DNA from: Perkinsus olseni
Lineage: Eukaryota > Perkinsozoa > Perkinsida > Perkinsidae
Reading direction: 5' to 3'
Assembly (NCBI GenBank): GCA_013115135.1
Contig: JABANP010000859.1
Location: forward strand, 1-14,327
Length of the DNA: 14,327 nucleotides
In this document: piece by piece, positions 1-8,617 of the stretch
Layout: each line of letters opens with the position of its first letter
How positions within the stretch are numbered: position 1 is the stretch's first letter
Notes under the pieces: generated by a model
Seen by the model: only the letters and a program-made list of their open reading frames with translations
Told to the model about the DNA's origin: nothing
The model's database searches: none
Program-made: the position numbers and the translations under genes

Positions 1-230
1 GAAAGGCCCCATCGGACATAATAAAAGGGCGGAAATTAGGATTTGGAAATCCCTTCCAAGGGGCTTACTCACCGTCACTGACGCTTCGGAATTCCCCTGG
101 CTCGAGTACATCGAGTTAGCCGCCGCTGTGGCCCAACGTTTGAGCGACTCGGTGACATCTGGTTCGGCGACTCGGTCTCGTATTAAATCAAGAGCTTCTC
201 GGGCTTGAGAGGGATAGTACTCTACCCTGA

Positions 231-542
231 GGACGTGGGAGACCTCACACCGTCGGCGACGCTGACAAAACCGACGTCCGTAGGGGATTCGATACCAACG
301 GTATCGCTACTCGTAACGGTATACTAGATTTAATACTAGTCGTTTGCCTTTCCGGAGACGAAGTACGAAGTGGTCCTTGCGCAATCATACCGGATGTGTT
401 TCAGCTCATTATCTTTGAGTTCGACAGTCGGTGGAAGGATATGCAAGGCCTTGCTGTACTCCAAGAGCGTGTCCAGGAACTGCTCTATAGTGTTAACGCC
501 CCCGCCAGCAGCCATCGCCTACGGTTGACTCTGGAGCTTTAA
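231..542 (+). CDS. Unit-1-specific open segment
   Basis: Open for 103 codons to TAA 540, with no early ATG (the first is at 450). The later part looks protein-like (D-V-F-Q-L-I-I-F-E-F-D-S-R-W-K, then L-Q-E-R-V-Q-E-L-L). It lies largely in the stretch (about 310-770) that unit 2 lacks, so it may belong to an inserted fragment. From 543 to 770 I see only even palindromes and no convincing gene. Confidence 0.22.
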   Translation, partial: GRGRPHTVGDADKTDVRRGFDTNGIATRNGILDLILVVCLSGDEVRSGPCAIIPDVFQLIIFEFDSRWKDMQGLAVLQERVQELLYSVNAPASSHRLRLTLEL

Positions 543-1887
543 AGCAACTTGGGGATTCGCTTACGTTCTGACGCAACCTCCGCAAAGCTACTGAGGAGTA
601 GGCAGCGAGTTTAGAACAGTTCTCCGTGTTCCTGTTGGTGACAGGGTGGGACGTCATGGCAAGCCAACTACTCTCAATGCAAACCCTCCATAATCGGGCT
701 CACTACGAGTAGGCCTGCGCGCTAGACGACGATGATGTCTCTCGCCAGATCTACAGCTTAGAGTTCAAAATGTGGCGCTTTCATGCCGATCACTAACGTC
801 GGCCAACGTGTTGGGAAAGAGACCCTTCCGGACTGGCATGACGAAGATTAGAAGAACACGAGTGCCCCGCGGTGGTCGTACTCGTTCATCTCGCTCGCCC
901 TGCCTTGACAGAAACAACTTTGTGACGAAAGCCGCTCTCAGCACACGAGGCAAGGTGCGCAAATTCTCCCAGCACTATGAGTCAGCAATGTCCATAGCAT
1001 GCGTGGTCGAGGGCATCAAGCGCGCTTGGCAAGCACCTCCTCCACTACTTCCCCCAGTCTATGGCCGCGGACTTGTGTGTGTGAGTTTATAGTCCAACGC
1101 TGGGTCGGCTTGGTTACACCCTTGCCGATATGCTCAATGAGGGACTCTCTGCAATGTCGATATGCGGTGCAATGATACGGATCGTCAAAAGCTTTCCCCT
1201 GGGGTACATTCAAACAGAGACTTGTGGACTCGGACTTGCGGATGCGGCGTTCCTCCCTAGCAGCTGCTCTCACGACTGTTTGACGTTCCACGTGCGACTC
1301 GTATAGCGTAAAACACGAGAAACGCCGGTGTCAGAGCCGGTAGCCCACCAGGCGTGAAACTATTATCTCGAACATCTGTCCGGGAGAACTTCGTTCCAAA
1401 CAACCGTCGTCCAACGATTCCCCGATCCTGTATAAACGCTTCGTGCAACAATTTCCAGGCCTAAACGCGAACCCCAGAGCACATGCCCTATAACTCAGGA
1501 CAGCGTTGTTATTTGAGACAGAGGTTAAAGAATGAGGAAACCGGTCTCGTTTCTGAGGTAGGGGGACCGTATGTTCGAACGCATGACGAGGAACGCACAC
1601 GATTGCTGGACGCACAAACGCACAGCGATAAAAGGAGGGAAAACAGGAAATTCCAAAAGCCCAAGGGAGAAGTAGAGATTCCCAAGAAGCATCTTCGGCG
1701 ACCCGGCTACCCTGAGTAGCAGTTCGGGTCCTGTAGCGTCTTGGGGCTCAAGCACGGTCCTTTCCAGGATCGTGGCGCTGTAGTCCGAGTTCCGGGAGGG
1801 CCTTCTGCTTTCCCGTTTCTGGCTTCATCCGCAATTCAGCGGCTTTCGGCTGCCTTTTCCTGACTGTCGCGCTCCGTTCCCCAGACC

Positions 1888-1914
1888 TAGGACGGTCCTG
1901 GGTCCTAGTAGGAC
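1888..1914. repeat. Four-arm palindromic array, unit 1
   Basis: TAGGAC, GTCCTG, GTCCTA and TAGGAC alternate in orientation with one G between each. Unit 1 is 21 nt longer than unit 2 here. The simplest reading is a 14-nt event plus a 7-nt tandem copy. Confidence 0.7.
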
Positions 1915-2506
1915 CTCTCCCTCGGATCGTGGCCATCACCCCGAACGATGTTGTTGCACTACAGCAATTGAGGGGGTTGTGACCATAGTGCACACAATGA
2001 TTGTGCGGGCGCACAAATTGTGCGGCACCATCTGCTCGCGTTACCAACTTCTGATGGCTAGCTCTGACGTGCCCAAACAGAAGAAAAGAATGAAACTCAG
2101 GCAGGCACTTGGGCTAGGCGCCGGCCGTCGAGGAGGTCTGAGTCACTACGCCGGCTCTTCCCCCGTTACACTCACGTGCTGAGCGTGTGGATACGTCCGG
2201 CCGGAATTCCCTCGTGAGAGAGCATCCATGGCTCAACCGTAGACTCGTAGACTTGGTCTTGAACCTTCAACTTGAAGATGAGGGGCGAGGGAAGGTCGAA
2301 CTACACCTTTCCAGATAATGCAGGGGCACAAAATCATCGCAGGGCCACTCACACAGATGCTACACAGAGAGAACTGCAGAGAAACGAGGAGTTCCGAACG
2401 ACAGTTTGAAGCCGGCCCATGCGCCTTCCCAGGTCTGGTCTCATGATTGCCATACCGCAGGGTGGCGATTATACTGTTCGGGGATTACGATTAGCTGCGG
2501 CGCTCT

Positions 2507-2674
2507 TCAGCAAAGCCCGCTAGTTCGATCACTGGATGATTGTGCGTCGATGAACTCTATCGCGATACTCGCACCCTCAACTGAACCTCCTGCCTCACCC
2601 ACACCATCTCCTCCGACCAGTCTAGCACGAAGGTCATCAGAGTCATCCAGTGAACGTCTTGGGAACAAGGTTTG
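2507..2674 (-). pseudogene. Minus-strand coding-like segment, unit 1
   Basis: An open frame (T-L-F-P-R-R-S-L-D-D-S-D-D-L...) aligned codon for codon with unit 2 (7958-7767 on the minus strand). The shared core is A-R-L-V, E-A-G-G-S and E-G-A-S-I-A. No frame change separates the two copies until the 14-nt insertion at 7800-7819. An AG lies just upstream in both copies, with different stop codons. Confidence 0.35.
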
Positions 2675-2762
2675 CTAGCCGTCCCGTATTAATGGGGTAA
2701 ACAGGGTTGACGACACAAAGCAGCCCGTACATCTTCAGCCCCGTTTCGTGCTGTGATCAAAG

Positions 2763-2782
2763 TGGTAATTTACCACTGGTAA
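2763..2782. repeat. Tripartite palindromic site A (perfect), unit 1
   Basis: TGGTAA-T-TTACCA-C-TGGTAA. Unit 2 has only a single TGGAAA at 8069-8074. Unit 1 is 14 nt longer. Confidence 0.9.
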
Positions 2783-2873
2783 GTATATGAGTGCGCCTAC
2801 GTCTATGGGCCGAGAACGTCGGAGTCAAAATCGGACACGGCGCCGGATTATCAACTTCAACGGACCGTGATAA

Positions 2874-3041
2874 TCACCTGCAGGCTGAGACATTCGATTG
2901 TAAGCAAGTCTTCAGCCCAACGCCTTCGCTGGCCTCGTAAGACTCGACGTTGATATCGACCAGCGCTAGACGGTGCAAGTAGTTCTCGTTTCTGAGTGAC
3001 GAAGGCACTGCTCTATGGTAAGACTGCGTGCCACACGCTAC
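2874..3041 (-). pseudogene. Minus-strand coding-like segment, unit 1
   Basis: 55 residues including R-N-E-N-Y-L-H-R-L-A-L-V-D-I-N. The matching segment of unit 2 (about 10180-10090) has the same start but is shifted by the 14-nt palindromic insertion at 10115-10134. Confidence 0.3.
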
Positions 3042-3116
3042 TCATGATCGATCTGAACCTATCAGATTGAGGACGAATTGGCGGGCCTTGAGGTTGGGTG
3101 AAATCCCGAGTCCAGT

Positions 3117-3290
3117 CTAGCTTGACGCGTTCGCGGGGGACAGCTCCACGAAGAGTGGCGCCATCGTGTACCATCCGCATCCCCTACTCCGTTGAGGGTC
3201 GAATGCAGAGACGACGACAGTCTGGTGATTTGAGAAACCTTGGACGCTGCCTGGCGTCAGCCTGACAAGCGTTGGGAGATCAGAGAAAGC
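3117..3290 (-). CDS. Conserved minus-strand segment, 57 residues, unit 1
   Basis: Begins A-F-S-D-L-P-T-L-V-R and contains Q-T-V-V-V-S-A-F-D-P-Q-R-S and G-C-G-W-Y-T-M. Over the 51 codons that align with 10307-10486, 19 codons differ and 10 of those changes are silent. Third positions carry 12 of 20 base changes. This bias supports past selection in this frame. It lacks a starting ATG, so it is an exon or a fragment. The product is not recognised. Confidence 0.42.
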   Translation of the reverse strand, partial: AFSDLPTLVRLTPGSVQGFSNHQTVVVSAFDPQRSRGCGWYTMAPLFVELSPANASS

Positions 3291-3488
3291 TCAAACCGTT
3301 ACGTTCTAGTACCCCGTCACGTCACGACATTCAGTGTTTACGCGTGCGGCTTGCTGTACGCGCGCGCAGCTTAATTCATTGAAAATCTTCGGTAGTTTCT
3401 GCAGTCTGTCGTTCCTTGAGAAGTCTTCGGGGTCTGTGTCGTAGCTGTATCTTCAAATTCAGCTCGTTTAAGTGGTAATCAGCAATCA

Positions 3489-4547
3489 ATGCGCTACACC
3501 TCCGCCCTCATCGCCGCCACCTTTTCCGCATTCTTTAGTGAAGCAGTTCGTTACGACTCGACTAATAGTCCTGTTACTTGGGATGGGGAGTATCTGGCTA
3601 CTTACGCATGGAATCAGTCTTACTATGCAGCGTCACCCGACCCCACCTTCATTGACTTCTTCGGGTCCCCCCAAGCGGCGAAGTACAACCGCGGTGATGT
3701 GTACCTCAACGTGGCCGATGCCTCCAACGCGGGGCAGCTTGCTAATCCCGAAGGATTGGCCAAGCTCATCCTCGACTTTCGCGAGGCTAGCGGCAGCGAT
3801 GCTAGGTTCTACCTAGTCTATGCTGGTGGCGGCGGCGATGATAAAAAGTGGGCCCCCGACTTCGTTCGTGTGTTCAAGGAGTTCATTCTCCAGTGCGGAC
3901 ATTCCGAGATGGGTCGCCTCGGTCTCAGCTTCAATGTTGAGCTTGGCCTTGATACGTGGTTCGAGATATTCCATAAAGTTGACAACATCAGGAACATCTC
4001 GAGGATCAAGGTTCACGACATTAAGGTTGATGTGACGTTGGACTACCGCAATCCAGATAAGACTTTGGTAGACAAGATCATGTACAAGTCCGATCACGTA
4101 ACCGTGACCACCTTCAGCAACACGTATGAGGGCCTCCGCGACATGTTCAAGACTTTCCTCCACCATACGTGTCCTCAATGCAACACCGACTACTACTGCA
4201 ACTATAAAGCTCAGATAACCTTCATGGCCGAGGGCAACTGTGAAACGAAGACGTTACCGTGCAGTGAATCGTCGATGTGCGCTTATTACAGCTCCTGCCC
4301 TGAGGATCCCAATGGTGGCATCCGCTACGCCTACGACCAACTCACGAAGGCCTTCAACTATATCCCCGGTAACATTCTCCCCCAGTATAAATTCGATCAC
4401 TTCTTCAAGCCTGGTGACACTCATTTCGGTCTCAACTTCTTCGAATGGACTGTTTGCTACTACGGCTACGAGTCGTGGTACGAGATTGATCTACCTAAGT
4501 GTGGCTGTGGTTACTTCCCTGCTTCGCAGAAGTGTCGTAATAGTTAG
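3489..4547 (+). CDS. Secreted cysteine-rich protein, paralog 1 (352 aa)
   Basis: This is an intact single-exon frame. Residues 1-19 form a clear signal peptide (basic R2, hydrophobic core, likely cut after S-E-A), so the product is probably secreted. The mature part alternates short hydrophobic strands with helices (near 105-116, 142-150, 174-185, 203-211, 242-248, 313-323). That suggests an alpha/beta, possibly barrel-like fold, but I recognise no catalytic motif and assign no reaction. It has twelve cysteines: C136 alone, and eleven from C228 to C349 in a compact C-terminal cluster. N-glycosylation sequons lie at N42 and N169. The ATG is chosen because the signal peptide starts there and the leader is shared with paralog 2. 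An AG lies 6 nt upstream (3481-3482), a possible splice acceptor. It is the plus-strand gene of duplication unit 1. Its sister is at 10698-11765. Function unknown. Confidence 0.88.
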   Translation: MRYTSALIAATFSAFFSEAVRYDSTNSPVTWDGEYLATYAWNQSYYAASPDPTFIDFFGSPQAAKYNRGDVYLNVADASNAGQLANPEGLAKLILDFREASGSDARFYLVYAGGGGDDKKWAPDFVRVFKEFILQCGHSEMGRLGLSFNVELGLDTWFEIFHKVDNIRNISRIKVHDIKVDVTLDYRNPDKTLVDKIMYKSDHVTVTTFSNTYEGLRDMFKTFLHHTCPQCNTDYYCNYKAQITFMAEGNCETKTLPCSESSMCAYYSSCPEDPNGGIRYAYDQLTKAFNYIPGNILPQYKFDHFFKPGDTHFGLNFFEWTVCYYGYESWYEIDLPKCGCGYFPASQKCRNS

Positions 4548-5207
4548 TGTTCATATTTTTATGTCTTAAGTCACGGTACATCGTACTGTTGGTCGAGTCC
4601 ACAGGTCAAGTTTTTCTCGACTCAGATTTATTTTATTTTCCGGAAGAGAGCCCTCTGAGAATCATAGCATGATCGAGGGTTAGATGCTGTGTGAGGTGCG
4701 TGCCGTCGAGTGAGGCAGGGCTGTGGTGCTATCCCCAAATTTCGTCTTATCGGTTAGAGTCCGTGCTCTGGATGAGACACAGGTTACCAATTTTTAGCCG
4801 ATTCAAAATAGTAAGCAACCTCAAGGTTGTCACTTGAGTCAGTCTTGAGTTGGTTACCCTCTCGAACTCTTTTATCTGTCGGCTACGCTGCCACACGGGT
4901 AGATCACAGCTCTGTGGGCGGTTTGAATGACCGTGCTGCGCGCTACAGCCCCGGCTGAACAGCTAGCGAGTTTTGCAGTCTCTTGAACGAGTAAGTGAAA
5001 CCGTGTAGATGCGGGCGGGCGCTCCGACACCTTGTGTGGGCATACCTCCTCCCCGCTCGGTAGAGTTTTTCTGATGCTCAGAATCGATTCTAGAATTGTT
5101 TTTTCACACGTAAAATGCGGTCCCAGAATCGATTATGAGTTTCAGAATTGGTTTATCGAACGGTCCCCTCGAGTTTATTATATCCCTCGACCTCGCAAAA
5201 TCCTTCC

Positions 5208-5246
5208 AGTTGGTGGGACCTCTTCCCGGAAGAGGTCCCACCAACT
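5208..5246. repeat. Perfect 39-nt hairpin (19-1-19), unit 1
   Basis: Two 19-nt arms beginning AGTTGGTGG are exact reverse complements around a single C at 5227. As RNA it would form a very stable hairpin with almost no loop. It is preserved without change in unit 2. Confidence 0.95.
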
Positions 5247-5250
5247 TACC

Positions 5251-5263
5251 GGAAGAGTCTTCC
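5251..5263. repeat. Small hairpin GGAAGA-G-TCTTCC, unit 1
   Basis: A 6-1-6 perfect inverted repeat just downstream of the 39-nt hairpin. It reuses the GGAAGAG/CTCTTCC word of the inner arms. Confidence 0.85.
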
Positions 5264-5333
5264 GCGTGCCGCTCCCGTAGCCTCTGTACTTGCCTTCCCT
5301 CATCACGGTGGGGAAGCGTACTACCAGCCGTAA

Positions 5334-5498
5334 GTCGCCACGATCCCTGCTGAGTCGGTTCTCGAGGGCCAGGCAACGGTTGTCGTAAGCGACTCGTACG
5401 CTGTAGCCTTCGTTTCCTATATGGGTGTTCATCAGTCCCGTAACGAGAGGACTGTTTCGAGGCTCATCAGCGATGATCACCCGTTGTTAGGCAACTAA
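5334..5498 (+). CDS. Short open frame spanning the duplication edge, unit 1 form
   Basis: Open from the TAA at 5331 to a TAA at 5496, 54 residues. The first 36 residues (V-A-T-I-P-A-E-S-V-L... to G-V-H-Q-S) are shared with 12551-12727 in the same frame. The tail after H-Q-S is unrelated because the duplication ends there. It has no ATG at its start, so it is more likely an exon or C-terminal remnant than a complete gene. In the same frame before the TAA the translation also looks protein-like (H-H-G-G-E-A-Y-Y-Q-P). I do not recognise the product. Confidence 0.3.
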   Translation, partial: VATIPAESVLEGQATVVVSDSYAVAFVSYMGVHQSRNERTVSRLISDDHPLLGN

Positions 5499-5519
5499 TC
5501 TCATCTTCAATTTGACGAG

Positions 5520-6018
5520 TTGATGGATCCACGCTGGCTCGGCTTCCTGGGAGCACAACCTGCTGTTGTCAACAGCCAAGTGGATGAGTCGATACCGCTC
5601 GAGATAGAGCGAAGAGGCTCTTACTGGCCTACGAAGGGCTCCTTCCGATGCGACAAAACAGGATCGCAAAATTTATATCAACCAACCGGCAAAGGAAGAG
5701 TACTTTGTCGTTTACGGAACAGGGCGGCTTACGACCCTGTATGCGGTGGCAAAAACGAGCTAAGTCAAAAGCTCATCTGCTGGCCGCGAGTTAACGCCCT
5801 GCTGGACCCCCAGGGCATTCAGCTTCGTATGAGCTCCAGCGGTCCTCACCTGTAGCGAGCTGCTTGCCGAGGTCGGAATTGACGTCAGTGTGGGCCATAA
5901 GGCAGTCAATGAGGACGCTGATGAGGACATCCTGTACGGCGACAACGCTACCCGCCACTTCTATAAACAACTCGGTGATGAGCAATTGCTGTTCGACCTA
6001 AACTGGAGCTATCTTTGA
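5520..6018 (+). pseudogene. Coding-like fragments between the duplication units
   Basis: A first frame runs from 5520 to TAG 5853. A second runs from 5833 to TGA 6016 and reads E-L-L-A-E-V-G-I-D-V-S-V-G-H, then F-Y-K-Q-L-G-D-E-Q-L-L-F-D-L-N. The second has no ATG and looks like the C-terminal end of a protein. A possible tripartite palindromic insertion (two mismatches) lies at 5556-5575. The sequence is found once in the window. Product unknown. Confidence 0.25.
5556..5575. repeat. Possible tripartite site between the units
   Basis: CAACCT-G-CTGTTG-T-CAACAG. The last two arms form a perfect 7-1-7 hairpin and the first matches 4 of 6. Confidence 0.45.
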
Positions 6019-6916
6019 CGGTATAATAATGGTATCTTGTTCGGACGCATCTGCGGCTGAAGGACTTCGCTGGGCGTACCATGAGATGGCCGAAATTAGG
6101 ACTTCGATTCCCTTTTTAGAGATCCTCCCAGTTCCCTCTTACAGTCACTGAGGTCTCGAAATTCCCCTGGCTCGAGCACATCGAGTTAGCCGCCGCTGTA
6201 GCCCAACGTTTGAGCGACTCAGCGACAACTGGTTCGGCGACTCGATCTCGTATAGAATCAAGAGCTTCTCGGGATTGAGGGGGATAGTATTCAGTATTCC
6301 GAACATGATTGTCGGTGAAACACCCAACGTGTTGGGAGAGAGACTCTTCCGGACTGGCGTGGCGATGGCAAGGAGAAGATGTCCATAGCATACGTGCTGG
6401 CGAGCGTAAAGCACGGTTTGCAAGCATCCACTCCACTACTTCCCTCAATCTATGGGTCCGGACTTGTGTGTGTGAGTTCATAGTCCAACGGTGAGTCAGC
6501 TTAGTTGGACTTTTGCCGATGTGTTCGGTTAGGGACTCTCTGTAGCGTTGATATGCAGCGCAATCAGCCAGTTCGTCAGGGAGCCCTCCTAAAGGGTAGG
6601 TTGAAACAGAGACTTATGGAAACGGGCTTTTGAATGCGGCGTGCCCGCTTACCAGCTGTTCTTAAGACTGGTTAAACTTGACGAACGTGCGACTCATATG
6701 GCCCATCACATGAGACTCGTCGGAGTCTGACTTAACGCTGAATAGCCCATCAAACATGAACCTATCATTCCGAGTATCCGTGCGGGACGACCTCGTTCCC
6801 AAAAACCGTCGTGTAACGATATCTCGATTCTGTATCAACGCGTCATGCAAAAATTTCCAGGCCTGAGCGTGAACCCCATAGCACATGCACTGGAACCCAG
6901 TACAGCTCTGCTATTT

Positions 6917-6937
6917 CAGTCTAAAATTTATAGACTG
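6917..6937. repeat. 14-nt indel with a 7-7-7 inverted repeat, unit 2
   Basis: CAGTCTA-AAATTTA-TAGACTG. The aligned stretch is 48 nt here and 34 nt in unit 1 (1501-1534), so the difference is exactly 14. The arm spacing is different from the main class. Confidence 0.6.
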
Positions 6938-7290
6938 GGCTCAAAGAATGAGGAAACGGATCTCGTGCCTGAGTTACAGGGACCGTATGTTCCGATGTGC
7001 AAATTCCAAGCATCTTCGAGGCTCTGGTTCCCCTGGGTGACAGTATAGGTTCGGGTTGCTCTCTCGGGTTTAGGGAAGGGTTTCTTGTTTCCGGCACTGG
7101 CTTCGCTCGCAATTCAGAAGCTTTTCTGTTGCCTTTTGCTGACTGTCGCGCGCCGTTCCTCGGATTTTGGACGTCTCCCTCGGATTTTGACCATCACCTC
7201 AAGCAATGTGGTTGCGCGGCAGCAATTGAAGTGGTTGTAACTATAGTACACAATGATTTTGCGGCCGTACAAGCTGTGCGGCACAATCTG

Positions 7291-7310
7291 TTCGTGCCAC
7301 GAACTTCTAG
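7291..7310. repeat. Possible old tripartite site, unit 2
   Basis: TTCGTG-C-CACGAA-C-TTCTAG. The first two arms belong to a 7-1-7 hairpin and the third matches 4 of 6. Unit 1 has the same length but eroded arms, so the event may precede the duplication. Confidence 0.45.
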
Positions 7311-7356
7311 CTGCAAGCTTAGACGTGCCGAAGCAGCAGAAAAGATTGGAGCTCAG

Positions 7357-7376
7357 GCGGCAGTGCCGCCGCGGCA
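7357..7376. repeat. Tripartite palindromic site B (perfect), unit 2
   Basis: GCGGCA-G-TGCCGC-C-GCGGCA. Unit 1 has a single CAGGCA near 2102. The length difference is 15, that is 14 plus a nearby one-base indel. Confidence 0.88.
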
Positions 7377-7799
7377 CACTTGAGCGAGGCGCTAGCCGTG
7401 TGCGCACGGCTCAGTCAAGGACCTCTGAGTAACTACACCGGCTCTCGGAGTGCTGAGAGGGTGGATACTCGCGCGCTTTTGGATACGTCAGGTAGGAAAT
7501 CCCTCGTGAGAGTGCAGCCATGTCTCAACCGTAGACCCGATCTTGAACTTCTACTCAAAGGTGGGGGCAGGGCGAGGGTCGAACTACACGTCTCCAGATT
7601 ACGTAGGAGGACACAATTTCCACAAGGTCCTTCACGTCGCCGTTACACAGCGAACGAACTGTGGGAGGGGGAGACGATAGTTGAAAGCCGGCCCAGGCGC
7701 CTTCCCAGGAAAGATCCTAGGATTTCCGTACCGCAGAGTCGCCATTATACTCATCTAGGATCACGATTAGCTGCGGCGCTCACGAGCAAAGACCGCTAG

Positions 7800-7819
7800 C
7801 TCGAGACTCGAGCTTCGAG
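7800..7819. repeat. Tripartite palindromic site C (one mismatch), unit 2
   Basis: CTCGAG-A-CTCGAG-C-TTCGAG. Unit 1 has a single TTCGAT at 2524-2529. The difference is 14 nt, and it breaks the minus-strand frame. Confidence 0.85.
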
Positions 7820-8090
7820 TAGCGCATGATTGCGCGGCGATGACACCTACCGCGATACTAGCACCCTCAGTAGAACCACCGGCCTCCCGTATAGCATTTT
7901 CTTCGACCAGTCTAGCAGGGAGCTCATCAGTGTCACCCAGTGAGCTTCTTTTGAACAAGGTTCTTCAGCCTTCCCGCGGGAATCGGCTTAACAGGCATAA
8001 CGACTCAATGCGCTGTGTCCTACACAAAGCAGCCCGTACATCGTCCCCCGTTTGTACTGCGATCATAGTGGAAAGTATGTAAACCAACCC

Positions 8091-8110
8091 ACGTCCATCA
8101 CGGACGGTCT
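8091..8110. repeat. 14-nt indel with a 5-5-5 inverted repeat, unit 2
   Basis: CGTCC-ATCAC-GGACG at 8092-8106. Unit 2 is exactly 14 nt longer than unit 1 between ACGT and GCCGAG. Skipping 14 nt improves continuity of the minus-strand reading. Confidence 0.55.
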
Positions 8111-8188
8111 ATTGGCCGAGCACATCTGTAGGAGCCCGAGTCGGACACGACTATGAACCTCAACACGCCGATATAGTAAGCTGCAGGC

Positions 8189-8208
8189 TGTTGCAGCAAC
8201 AGTGTTGC
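8189..8208. repeat. Tripartite palindromic site J (perfect)
   Basis: TGTTGC-A-GCAACA-G-TGTTGC, at the left border of the segment found only in unit 2. Confidence 0.88.
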
Positions 8209-8248
8209 TTCTCCGTTGTTGCTCATGGTCAACGCAAGGCGAGAAAGA

Positions 8249-8268
8249 GTGTGCACCACACTGTGTGG
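8249..8268. repeat. Tripartite palindromic site K (one mismatch)
   Basis: GTGTGC-A-CCACAC-T-GTGTGG. The second and third arms extend to a perfect 8-1-8 hairpin centred on 8262. Confidence 0.82.
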
Positions 8269-8447
8269 TGATGCTGGTCTGCCCTCGTGCATGAGAGCGT
8301 CATGACCAGCTCACCCCCTTGCAACTCTGAGAGTTGTCGCTGACTCACAACTTGCCAAAGAATATCGCTGGTTTCCTCATCTTGAAGGTCATTGTCTCGG
8401 TTTAGTTTTGTTACGAACTCCCGTATTGCCCAGTGAAGTTCCACCAC

Positions 8448-8467
8448 AAGAATTGTTCTTGAAGAAT
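8448..8467. repeat. Tripartite palindromic site Q (one mismatch)
   Basis: AAGAAT-T-GTTCTT-G-AAGAAT. It sits where the plus-strand relic changes register. Skipping 14 nt joins P-P-Q-E to Y-P-Q-V-R-E-I-L. Confidence 0.82.
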
Positions 8468-8597
8468 ACCCTCAGGTGAGGGAAATCCTCAACATTGTTT
8501 GTGATGACGAAGCTGTGGTTACTGCTCTATACACCTTCCTGATATCCGGGAACATCCGGACGGCTCGAGCTGTAGCCTCCGTTTCCCCGGCCTCTGT

Positions 8598-8617
8598 GTC
8601 CAAATTGGACAGTCCAA
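8598..8617. repeat. Tripartite palindromic site L (perfect)
   Basis: GTCCAA-A-TTGGAC-A-GTCCAA. It lies inside the plus-strand relic. Skipping 14 nt joins the frame ending A-S-V-S to the one reading N-V-F-A-P-G-G-E. Confidence 0.9.

Larger units (their letters stand above)
1..3290 (-). pseudogene. Decayed minus-strand coding region, unit 1
   Basis: Reading the minus strand from 3290 towards 1, coding-like frames follow each other with occasional stops and shifts: 3290-3117, 3041-2874, 2674-2507, then W-E-G-A-W-A-G-F near 2430, about 1494-1257, 1291-1016, and about 310 to the edge. Matching segments occur in unit 2 in the same frames. In 3117-3290 most changes are silent. The first part lies about 200 nt upstream of, and divergent from, the secreted-protein gene. 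I cannot name the protein. Segments 1016-1291 and 1-310 share words with one continuous minus-strand frame in unit 2 (S-H-T-Q-V-R, R-E-A-L-D). The part from 60 to 208 is also open on the plus strand, so the coding strand there is uncertain. It is probably a relic of a long gene or an element polyprotein. Confidence 0.4.
1..5437. repeat. Tandem duplication unit 1 (left edge outside the window)
   Basis: Base-by-base comparison shows that 30-310, 780-2900 and 2940-5437 align in order with 6085-6300, 6310-8190 and 10090-12654. About 460 nt around 310-770 has no counterpart in unit 2. The right edge is sharp: the units agree through CATCAGTC (ending at 5437 and 12654) and then diverge completely. 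Confidence 0.85.
4548..5437. other. Highly conserved 3' flank of paralog 1
   Basis: No long credible frame occurs in the first 780 nt. From 4548 to about 5075 only six differences from unit 2 were found by eye, and all are transitions. It holds the direct pair GGTTACC (about 4784 and 4852), a 6-2-6 inverted repeat CAACCT-CA-AGGTTG, repeated CAGAATCGATT-like words near 5080-5150, and the 39-nt hairpin. It may include the 3' UTR, but I see no AATAAA. Confidence 0.6.
6116..8447 (-). pseudogene. Decayed minus-strand coding region, unit 2
   Basis: On the minus strand a mostly continuous but interrupted reading runs from 8447 to 6116. It includes 8447-8229, 8090-7767 (one in-frame stop near 7967), W-E-G-A-W-A-G-F near 7700, 6886-6662, and about 6616-6116, the last open for roughly 165 codons. 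Several breaks coincide with 14-nt insertions (7800-7819, 8091-8110, 8249-8268, 8189-8208). For 7800-7819, skipping 14 nt restores alignment with the frame of unit 1 (S-G-L-C... A-P-Q-L-I-V-I). Segment 6616-6482 aligns with unit 1 in frame, with many silent changes (E-H-I-G-K, R-W-T, N-S-H-T-Q-V-R). No domain was identified. Above about 8230 a plus-strand reading is also possible. Confidence 0.38.

Noticed and set aside
1731..1752. Resemblance to the dinoflagellate/perkinsid spliced leader (GTAGC...CTTGG...GCTCAAG)
   Set aside because: It needs a gap and several mismatches, is not present in unit 2, and no Sm-like site or leader-RNA structure follows.
3813..4178. Minus-strand frame of 121 codons inside the secreted-protein gene, with a longer version at 10695-11315
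   Set aside because: It is antisense to a well-supported gene, and its persistence follows from conservation of the sense frame.
8322..8336. 7-1-7 hairpin CAACTCT-G-AGAGTTG as another insertion site
   Set aside because: No third arm at 14-nt spacing on either side. About one 7-1-7 hairpin is expected by chance in a window this size.
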